DNA of 64,000 nt from Nageia nagi. Its lineage: Eukaryota > Pinophyta. Every line of letters starts with the position of its first letter. Position 1 is the stretch's first letter. The DNA lies in assembly GCA_050084985.1 (NCBI GenBank), contig JBITNC010000001.1, positions 122,078,001 through 122,142,000 on the forward strand, written 5' to 3'. The notes below the pieces were generated by a model. It was given only the letters and a program-made list of their open reading frames with translations, did no database searches and had not been told where the DNA came from. Both the position numbers and the translations under genes were made by a program. This document shows, piece by piece, positions 55,800-64,000 of the stretch.

Positions 55800-58356
55800 T
55801 GAAGGTGATAAACAATGTAAACATACATATTGAATTTAAAATATTAATCATACAAATACATGTTTGAACCAATCAATAAATCAAATACTTAAATTATTAA
55901 TAAGAATTATAATCATATATTCAACATTTTCATCACCAAGTATAATCATAGAGAGGGAATATTTAAGGCTTATTTTCTTATCTAAAATTAGGCTTTCACT
56001 TGGATTCTTGTAAGGAGCCCAAATCCTACCAATCTTCAACTAATTCACCTTAGGTAGTTATATACTCTCTCAAGGAGAAGTACTAGCTATTTTCCAAGGT
56101 TGTGACATATGTTGGATCGAACAAATTATTATTTTGATTAAGTTTTCAATTTTTATTTTAGGTTATCAAAATAATCCCTAAATGGACAGGTGGATATGTG
56201 GTATCACTACATACATGCCTGTTCACCTATATGGAGTTATATCTAGACCAACAAAGGACTTAGGGCACTTAAGAAGTACAAAATTTTCACCAGTTGGATT
56301 GTCAGAGTAAAAGGCTCTAGTCTGCCTTATCCTCACCTCATGGCTCCTTAAACAAGTCATGTTATGGAATGAAATGTATGAATATGTTCATTTTAAGAGA
56401 AGCATTTCAGTGTTTGCATACCAAATAAATTAAATAAGCAAAATAAATTCTTTAATAATGAAACTACATCCAACATCTTCCATAAGTATGAGCAAAAGAA
56501 TCCAATGGGTTTTGCTACAACCCCTAATTGATCTTTTTACAAAGATTCATTAATTTTAAGTAACAACAAATGAGCCTTAAAGTCCAATGGGTTTTGTTAC
56601 AACCCTTAATGGATCTCTATACAAAGTTTCATTAAAAAAAATCAAGAATTCTCCCTCTTGTTACTTTAAAAATTGGACTTAAAACTAATTCCTTATTTAC
56701 AATTTTTCATTAAAAAATTCATAGGCAAAAAAAATTAAGAGAACTTTTATCCATCTACATGCATTAGGAAAAAATATTAAACCATGAATTAAAATTTTAT
56801 CCACATAGCAATAATCATGTATTAGGATAAAATATTAAACTATTAAAATTTTTATCCATCCACATGTGTGCAAAATAGCAATAATCATGTATTAAGAAAA
56901 AATATTTAATTCATGCATTCATAAAATATCTTAAGTAAAGAATTCCTCATTTTTATCTTAAATGCATGATTAATAAAATCTTTTATTATAATTTGCACTT
57001 AGGTAAAATGATAATTTAGCAAATAAAGAAATATTAGCCTTAAAAATTACCTATAAAAAATTAGCCAAAAAGAAACTTTAGACTTAAATGATAATTAATG
57101 CAACCTTGAGCTCATACTTAAAATAGAAAGTCCTCCCTTAAAAGAATCCCCCCTTTTTAATTTTAAAAAGAAAGATTCCCCTTTTTCAAAAAGATAACTT
57201 ATAAAAGGAGCTTAGATTGCCAAAATTAAAAATGAGCTTACCAAAATTTAAAAAAACTTTCCTAATTTTTTATTTAAAAAAAATAGCAACTCCTTGTCTT
57301 CATATATTAACTTATAAATATTTTATTCTTTAATTTTAATTCCCTGTAAGATCATTGCAAGGTAGGTTAGAAAAGGCCACGGAGCAAGCGACCTATGGGA
57401 GAAACCATGGCGATGAGGTGCAAAGGTGGTCATGGAGGAGCTATGAAAAGATAATGTGGTGGTGCCCCGATAGGTGGTAGGGAAAGGGGATCGAGGGTGG
57501 AGGAGGGTGCCCTTCATGCTTCGCCCCCTTTAGGTCAGATATGACCCTTCTAGATGGATCACCCCTTGGAGTCAAAAGTGACCTTGTTGGGTGTGCTACC
57601 CCTTGGGGTCAGATGTGACCCTTATGGGCATGCCACCCCTTGGGGTGGACACAGACCTACTAGATGCACCACCTTAATATATATATATATTAATAAAAAA
57701 ATATTGTTTTTAAAGTTTTTTTATTAAAAAAATGTATTTCTTAAAAAATATAGTCTATATTAAAAAAATTGTATGTATATTTTTTTCAAAGAATATATAT
57801 ATATTATAAACACATTAGAATTGGCATGCATGTAATTTGCATGCAATTTTATTTTTACAAACATATTAGTATTGTAAAAAACATATTACAAAAATAGCAT
57901 TATAGTAAAAAATTGCAATACTTTTAATCATTTCTACACTAAATAAAAACTTGCAAATTTAATCTATAATAACACATTATTGTTATATTTAAGTAAATTT
58001 ACTCAAATTTTACAATTAACATATTATTGCTACACATTAAGCAATTTTACTTAAAAAATTGTAACTAACAAATAATTGTTAGTAAATAAATAATGCATAG
58101 CAATAGCATAAGAAAATTTGAACTAACATGTTAGTATAACAAAAAATATGGTAATAATATAATATCTACTTTGAACTAATTTTACTAAATAAAATTTTAT
58201 AATCAAAGAACCAAAATGGTTAGTAATATAAGCAAAATTTGACAAAGAACATTGTAGGAAGAATATAATACCTTCAAGCTTTTTTACCTCAACAAAGTAG
58301 ATAAAGGATAGAGTGGAAGGACCTTGAAGGATGTTGAAGAGGAGCCTCCAAGAAGA
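55800..58356 (-). other. Copia C untranslated leader
   Basis: The part at about 55970-56380 is conserved with the A1 and A2 leaders. The rest is AT-rich, apart from a GC-rich stretch at 57340-57670 with a minisatellite. No conserved ORF. Confidence 0.7.
57525..57672. repeat. 37-bp minisatellite, four units
   Basis: Units start with CCCCTT at 57525, 57562, 57599 and 57636, exactly 37 bp apart, with sequence GG(G/A)GTCAGATGTGACCC following. It is GC-rich in contrast to the surrounding leader. Confidence 0.85.
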
Positions 58357-58368
58357 GCTCTAATACCA
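58357..58368 (-). promoter_or_regulatory. Primer binding site of Copia C
   Basis: Minus strand TGGTATTAGAGC, 2 nt after the 5' LTR. Confidence 0.88.
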
Positions 58369-58370
58369 CT

Positions 58371-58806
58371 TGATAAAATTAACCCTTTCTAATTTAATTT
58401 CTAGTCTACAAAGATCTCAAGAAGGCACTCACAATATCAACATAATAGCATAATAATAGAAGACAATATCATAAAGAAAATAAGATATAAAATGGTTCTT
58501 CTCTCCTTGAGAGTACATCCATTAACCAAGATCTTCTTATTCTCAAGGACCTCTCTTACATAATCTCTTCTTATCTCTGCAAACCCTAAATCTATAGCAT
58601 AACTTTTCTTCCAAGTTGTATTACAATGAAAGGGTGTACACTTCTATTTATAAGATGAAACCCACTCTTTAACCTTCCTTTTACCCAATGGTAAGGTTAA
58701 TTTTTTTTTCTATTTTTATTCCCTTAATGCTTTAAGGTATCTAAAAATACTATAAGCATTAAGTGAATTTACATTAAAGAAAAATATTACATCAAAAATT
58801 CTAACA
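58371..58806 (-). repeat. 5' LTR of Copia C
   Basis: Direct repeat of 49937-50380. TATAAATAG is on the minus strand at 58644-58652. Confidence 0.93.
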
Positions 58807-58811
58807 CCTAA

Positions 58812-59180
58812 GATGTGGATAAATGATAAAGCATAGGTGGTACTTAGGGAGGAAGAGGTGAAAAATTCTATTAGTATTTATCTTAAGCATATTGGTGTTT
58901 TTCAATATTCTAGAATCAACATGTTATCTCTTCTTATTTGTGGGGAGTTTCTAATAAGTTTTTTAGGCCTATTTAGACATATAAGAGTTTCATTGCATAA
59001 TGGAATAGTGTGTTTATTGAGGGCCTTGCATCCATTATCAAACCATGAGTTATGAGGGAAATAGAAAAGGTAAAGACAAGGGCATAAGGTGTTGGTGGTA
59101 TGGGGAAATCATTTAATGATTATTGACCAATTGACTTTAGAGAAAAGATCTACTTGTAAGATGAGATCTTGTATATGGTG
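58812..59180 (-). pseudogene. LINE pseudogene, upstream part
   Basis: Minus-strand translation gives HNSWFDNGCKALNKHTIPLC near 59050, resembling the WFDxECK motif of the endonuclease-RT linker of plant LINEs, with stops following. It joins the LINE part at 49936 across the CCTAA target site of Copia C, in the same orientation and correct order. Confidence 0.7.
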
Positions 59181-59183
59181 GAG

Positions 59184-59345
59184 CACTACACCAAAAATAG
59201 GTTTTAATGGCAATTGATTTAAGGAATTTTTTTTATGATGATATAAAATCACTTTTAAAAATCCTTAAGATGATGATTTTGTGAGATGGTTTAAAACCAC
59301 CCTTTACAAATTCTAAGGTGATGGTTTAAAAGCATTGGAAAAAAA
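59184..59345 (+). mobile_element. CACTA-type transposon terminus
   Basis: CACTACACCAAAAATAGG at 59184 is a typical plant CACTA (EnSpm) terminal inverted repeat. It is followed by short subterminal motifs (GATGATTTTGTGAGATGGTT, AAGGTGATGGTTTAAA). No matching right end was found, so only a fragment is present. Confidence 0.6.
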
Positions 59346-59439
59346 ATTTGTTAACTAAAAAAGTAAGAAAAATTTGTATGAATGTTGCTAGTTTGCATTT
59401 AGATATTCATTGCAAATTTTTGTAATGATCAACTTCTCT

Positions 59440-60393
59440 CTACAACTAAATATTCATGATGTAAATACAATTTCATAGATTGCAATGATCACAGGATATG
59501 CACAAAATGGGTTTCTAGATACTTTTAGCAAATGAAAATCTAAGTATAAAGCTAAACTTTGCAACCTTTATTGATATTATTCCAACATGTGCCACCATAA
59601 GAGCTATATACATTAAAGAGTAGTTAAAAATGGATTTGGTCAAATGTTGTGGTTGTGAGTGCCATAATATATATGTATACAAAATATCAAGATTTGTAAT
59701 ATTGTTTATATACATCCAATAAATTTTTTTTAAAAATCTTTGTCACATATTATGGTTGTGAATACCCTAGTAGATATGTATGCAAACCATGAAGGTATAA
59801 AGAAGACATGAAAATTATTTGTCAAGATGCATGATGCAAACACACTTTCATAGACTACAATGATTGTACAATCTACATAAAATTGATATGTTTAAAGGAA
59901 CCATGAATTATATAATTAAATGGCTCATTGAAATGTAGTCTCATGTACTACAATAATCAAAATATATGTACAAAATAGATTTTTTGAGGACTTAAAGAAT
60001 TTTATGCAAATGTAATTATCAAGTGTAAAGTCAAACTCTGTAACCTTTATCAATATTTTTCTAGCATGTGTTGCCATTAGAACTCTAGAAGAAGGTATGA
60101 ACATCCATAAAAGAGTAGTTGCAAATGGTTTTTGATCGAACATCTTGGTTATAATTCCCTAATATTCATGTATACAAACATGTTGATTTACAATGTGGTT
60201 TATGCATAGATAAAAGAAATTTAAAGATTTTTTTTATCACATGTTGTGGTTGTGAATTCCTTGGTATACATATATGAAAATTGTAGAAGTGTAGAGAAGG
60301 CACATGAATTGTTTAACAATATGCATGAAGGAGATATATTTTCAGTGAATATAATGATCACAAGATATATAAAAATAGATATATTGAAAGGGC
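59440..60393 (+). pseudogene. PPR relics
   Basis: Highly decayed copies of the same PPR family as at 968-24590, on the same strand. Recognisable pieces are an HDVNTIS-IAMITGYAQNG-like stretch near 59450, PTCATIRAIY near 59585, NTLVDMYANHEGIKKT near 59760, and TMIVQST near 59850. No frame exceeds 30 codons of continuous similarity. The right end is cut by a CACTA-type terminus at 60394, within the motif coding YIERAH. Confidence 0.75.
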
Positions 60394-61144
60394 CACTACT
60401 ACAACAAAGGGGAATAACATCCTAGTGGGCATCACTCCCCCCCACTCACTTTTTTTTTAGCATAGATCAATGCTATATCCAATGCTAATCAACACATCAT
60501 AGCGAGCATCGGTTAGGGAATCTCCATTGAAGATATAAATAACATCCTTTGTCATCACCAATGGCATCATGTAGTATCCATTTTAGAATCTCGTGTAGAG
60601 CATTTTTACATCCATATTAGCATCTAATAGAGGGATTCTTGGCATCTATTATAGCATCATCTATTGTATCGATTATTGCATTTCTTAGAGTCCAATATGG
60701 TTTGTATATAATGTCCCTTATGGAGGCCTTGTGCATCTCATATAGAGTCATAGAGGGAGTCATTTTGCATACAATATGGCATCCTTACTAGCATCCTTTT
60801 CCATCTCATATAGTCTCATATGTGACATCCTTTTACATCACTTTTAGAGGCAATTGGCATCTTATATAACATCATCCATGACATCTTTTTGAGTTGAAAA
60901 AAGCATCATAAATAACATCTTATATAGATAATTTAAAGCATGATATTAATGGGTGTGATGTCTAGTACGACATTGGATTCAGAGCATTGTATAACATCAA
61001 AAAATGTTAAAAAAATTATGATTTATTTTGGTTTATATATTATTTATTTAATTTATTTATATATATATTTATTTAATTTATTTATATATTATATATTATT
61101 TATTTATTTATTTTTTAATTTATTACTTATTTATTTAGTTAGTT
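60394..61144 (+). mobile_element. CACTA-type element fragment with GCATC subterminal repeats
   Basis: CACTACTACAACAAAGGGG at 60394 is a CACTA-like end. From 60430 to 60960 at least fifteen GCATC/ACATC words occur in loose 20-50 bp spacing. From about 61010 to 61140 the DNA is TTTATTTA-type AT-rich. PPR sequence flanks both sides. No right terminus or transposase is visible, so it is a deletion derivative or truncated copy. Confidence 0.6.
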
Positions 61145-61203
61145 TAAGAGTAGTTGAAAATGATTTTTCATCGACTGTTGTGTTTGTGAATGCTTTGGTA
61201 GAT
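61145..61203 (+). pseudogene. PPR fragment cut by the Gypsy LTR
   Basis: Reads RVVENDFSSTVVFVNALVD, a clear PPR motif of the local family, ending where the LTR starts at 61204. Confidence 0.85.
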
Positions 61204-61600
61204 TGTTAGGATCCCACATCCTAACATTTTAGTGTTGTATTAGTATTTTATTAAGTTGTCGACCTATATTGTAATATTATGATTGTAAGGGTAGGGCCCA
61301 ATTTTGCATTACTATTAGGGTCAGGGTTAGTTAAATATAAATAGATAGAAGTGTGTGAGAAAGGATGGGGAACATTATTTTTTGCCTTTGGAGTTGTAAG
61401 GATGTAGCCCCTTTGAAGCGACTTGTGATTCTATTACTTAGTAAAATTATATCCTTATCTGCTTATTGATGCTATTTCGTGTTCTATTTATTAGTGCATG
61501 CTCTATTATTTCCAATTGATAGTTGTCATTTTTCTATTTCAAATCAATATTTATTTCATTTCTACAATATTTCTCTTTTAATATTTATAGCATCATAACA
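61204..61600 (+). repeat. 5' LTR of the Gypsy element
   Basis: Starts TGTTAGGATCCC and ends CATAACA. The first 23 bp form an inverted repeat (TGTTAGGAT/ATCCTAACA). TATAAATAG at 61336-61344 is the likely promoter. Confidence 0.85.
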
Positions 61601-61602
61601 TC

Positions 61603-61614
61603 TGGTATTAGAGC
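61603..61614 (+). promoter_or_regulatory. Primer binding site of the Gypsy element
   Basis: TGGTATTAGAGC, 2 nt after the LTR, initiator-Met type with one C-to-T change. Confidence 0.88.
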
Positions 61615-62370
61615 TCTTTTCAGGGCCATTTTGCTACAGGAAAGAATTTTTTTTAGAGGTCTAAGTTAGAAATAATATACTGAAGGTTTTAAAATATCCA
61701 AAAGGATCTATCATTTTTGGTTAAGAACACTTGCCTATAAAGCTATGTGTGCAATGAGGTGTAAAAATCTCTACACCAATACCTAGGCCTCAGATAGAAC
61801 CCTACACAAAATTGGACTCCATGTACCAAAAGATATATCAAAGACTATCTAGGTTATAAACAAAAACTAGGTAAGAAGCTGTGTTGACCATATATAAATT
61901 GTAGTACATCCGAAAGTGTCATTGGAAAGTTACTTGTCATAGAAGCCATCTTCGTAGCCTCTTTCCTTGCAAAAGTTGGATAGGAGGGGTGTTTAGAAAA
62001 GCCTACAGAGTAGATAATCCTTACCCTAGAATATTTACTTCATACAAAAAACCTTGATTTGAGAAGCAAAATGTATGACATGTAAATTTTTAGAGTTGCC
62101 AAAAATAGAAGTTCAGAGGTAGCAAAAACTTCAGAGCAAAATAACTAAAAATCTGTACCATTTTAGCAATTTTTAACAAAAGTAGATAGACCCACAGATG
62201 TAAAAAAAAGAATTTGAGGGTTCAAATATCATCATTAGGAGACTTAACCCATTGTGATCATCTTTTTGAGCTGATCATTTTGATATATTACACCTATACA
62301 CTTTTTCAAGCACTTTCTAAAAATAGTAGTTTCTAAAAATAGCAATTTCCAGAAATAGCAATTTTTAGAA

Positions 62371-63241
62371 ATGGCACCTGAAATAAGATTCCAAATAGTA
62401 GCATAAGCTAACCCTACCATGATGACATTTCAAACTATGATCCAACAAATGGAAAATACACCTACCAATACATTCAAAGTAGAGATTTGACAAATACAGA
62501 CACAAATACAAACCCTTGACAGTAAATGTGATAGTGTTCAACTAAGTCTCAATCATACCAACAATGCATCTAGTTCATAGCAATTAGGGTAGTTAGAAAA
62601 TCCATAAGAGTATCATAATAACTTTCAAATTCAACAAGGTGGTTTCATTCTTCCCTACACAACCAAATTGGATTTTTTTCAACTTGATGGAGATAATCCA
62701 ATGGTTGGATTTATAAAGCTAGACAGTATTTCACATTGAACCAAATCCTAGAGGATTTGAAGGTGCACATGGCATTTTTTCATTTGGATTTTGAGGCTCT
62801 CTAATGGCATTTATGGTACTCTAAAATACATCTTGCTCCTTCATGGGATGAATTCACTCAATAATTATTGATTCATTTTGGTCCTAGTGACTATGAAGAG
62901 TTCACAGGGGCATTGACCAAGTTAAACTACAACAGTCAAAGAATACCAAAATCAGTTTGAGAAATTGGCAAATCACACAGAGGGGTTGGATGATGCATTT
63001 TTCATAGGTTATTTTATCAATGGATTAAAAGAAGAAATTAAACTAGAGGTCAAAACGTTTAATCCCAAAACTATGATGGATGCTATTGCCTTGGCAAAAC
63101 TCGCTAAAGATAAAGCTAGTGCTCATCGATGAAATGCAATACCTCCATTCACCAAAACACATAATATTTCCCATTCCTCTATTATCATAAGTGCCACCAC
63201 CAAATTGCATAATTCAAACTAAGAAGTTAACATGGTAAGAA
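62371..63241 (+). pseudogene. Gypsy gag, broken
   Basis: ATG at 62371 (MAPEIRFQIVA, then a stop). Later TKLDFFQLDGDNPMVGFIKL around 62665 and FEALxWHLWYSKIHLAPSWDEF around 62800 match the retrotransposon gag domain (W-x-F-x-x-x-L type). EGLDDAFFIGYFINGLKEEI at about 62980-63040 matches its C-terminal part. Six or more stops and frameshifts. Confidence 0.82.
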
Positions 63242-63958
63242 ATGGAAGGGCATCAAAAGAAGGGCTTATGCTATAATTATGATGAGAAATTTGTTCATGG
63301 TCATCGTTGTATACAACAAAAGTTGTATTTGATTGATGTTGATGCTCCTAGTGAGGAGGAATATGAGAGTGCACCCAAAGAGGCTATAGAGGAAATTTTA
63401 GATGAGGAGGCCCCAATTATCTCTTACAATGCATTGGCAAGAATTACCACTCCTCAAACTATGAAGGTCAAAGGGTTCTTTAAAAAGTGCCCTCTCATAA
63501 TATTGTTGGATTTGGGAAGTACTCATAATTTCATTGATCCACGAGTGGCTAAGGTTGCTAACTATTACATCCACCCTACAAATAATTTTGAGGTTATGGT
63601 TGGTAATGGAGGAAAATTAACATGTAAAGGCACATGTCACAATGTCAAACTGAGCATGGACCACTATACTTTGAAAAGTGACATGTACGCTTTACCACTT
63701 GGGGGATATGATATAGTTTTGGGGGTACAATGGTTGAGGACTTTGGGCATTATACAGTGGAATTTTGCAAAGCTATGGATGAACTTCAAAATAGATGAAA
63801 AAGACCATACTCTTAGGGGATTACATGGTGGATTTATACAAATTGTGAGCTCACATCACATGGAAAAGATCCTACGAAAAATTAGAAAAGGCATGTCAAC
63901 ACAATTATACTCTTTATTAATCATCGAATCTAAAATCATAGAGCCTAAGGATTTGTAG
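63242..63958 (+). pseudogene. Gypsy zinc knuckle and aspartic protease
   Basis: Open for 238 codons. The knuckle-like CYNYDEKFVHGHRC at residues 10-23 has its second Cys as Tyr. The retropepsin active site LLDLGSTHNFID lies at about 90-101, where DSG has become DLG. YDIVLGVQWLRTLG, the conserved C-terminal flap region, follows. The frame ends at TAG 63956, and similarity to the region before RT (STFEEP) continues after it, so the polyprotein is interrupted by a nonsense codon. Confidence 0.85.
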
Positions 63959-64000
63959 CCCATCTTAAGTAAGCATTCAAGTACCTTTGAGGAACCAAGG

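Larger units (their letters stand above)
49937..58806 (-). mobile_element. Ty1/Copia LTR retrotransposon C, with a nested solo LTR
   Basis: Minus-strand element with LTRs at 49937-50380 and 58371-58806 (TGTTAGAATT...TTTYATCA on the minus strand). A perfect TSD CCTAA is at 49932-49936 and 58807-58811, inside a LINE. Internally it has PBS 58357-58368, a long leader, gag 55040-55787, protease, integrase, RT and RNase H down to about 51380. Coding and leader sequences align with family A, but LTRs are only distantly similar. A family-A solo LTR interrupts the integrase region at 53314-53805. The coding parts are heavily damaged. Confidence 0.93.
61204..64000 (+). mobile_element. Ty3/Gypsy LTR retrotransposon, 5' part
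   Basis: LTR at 61204-61600, PBS at 61603-61614, leader, gag from about 62371 and protease from 63242. RT would lie beyond the window. Order and motifs (gag, zinc knuckle, DxGST protease) place it in Ty3/Gypsy. It inserted in PPR-derived DNA. The far LTR and TSD are outside. Confidence 0.88.

Overview
The window is AT-rich plant nuclear DNA dominated by old, nested retrotransposons and decayed gene copies. TTTAGGG-like interstitial telomeric DNA, initiator-Met-tRNA primed LTR elements, many degenerate PLS-DYW pentatricopeptide (PPR) copies and a gene with a 3.3-kb repeat-filled intron suggest a large-genome seed plant. A gymnosperm such as a conifer is my best guess, but the sequence does not prove it.

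Layout. 1-967: microsatellites and a GCATC-motif repeat tract. 968-24590: a field of plus-strand PPR pseudogenes. The first block is a tandem array with an exact 701-bp period. It is split by a Copia element (A2, plus strand, 2637-17956), which carries a second Copia of the same family (A1, minus strand, 2652-10105) inserted 15 bp into its 5' LTR. The later PPR block ends in two decayed E/DYW C-termini. A 1.85-kb unidentified insert lies at 19056-20905. 25477-26137: degenerate interstitial telomeric repeat. 26972-28115: F-box pseudogene. 28310-33437: Copia B (minus strand, TSD TTGCT), the least damaged element.

35092-40702 (minus strand) holds the only gene that looks intact: a five-exon GH28 polygalacturonase-like gene with a signal peptide, GT-AG introns, a TATA box and a poly(A) signal. 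Its first intron contains a terminal-inverted-repeat element and a hAT transposase remnant.

43140-44265: Copia gag-protease relic. 46035-46720: three tandem units of a tRNA-derived SINE. 47990-59180: an L1-type LINE pseudogene (minus strand) split by Copia C (49937-58806, TSD CCTAA), which itself carries a family-A solo LTR (53314-53805). 59184-61203: CACTA-type termini, GCATC repeats and further PPR relics. 61204-64000: 5' part of a Ty3/Gypsy element (LTR, PBS, gag, protease) running off the window.

Functionally the window is one candidate working gene in a repeat landscape. The target-site duplications and nesting give a relative insertion order: PPR array, then A2, then A1; and LINE, then Copia C. 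A family-A LTR was gained later inside C. I did not find a coherent undescribed multi-gene system; the most unusual structures are the nested inverted Copia pair, the 701-bp PPR array and the tandem SINE.
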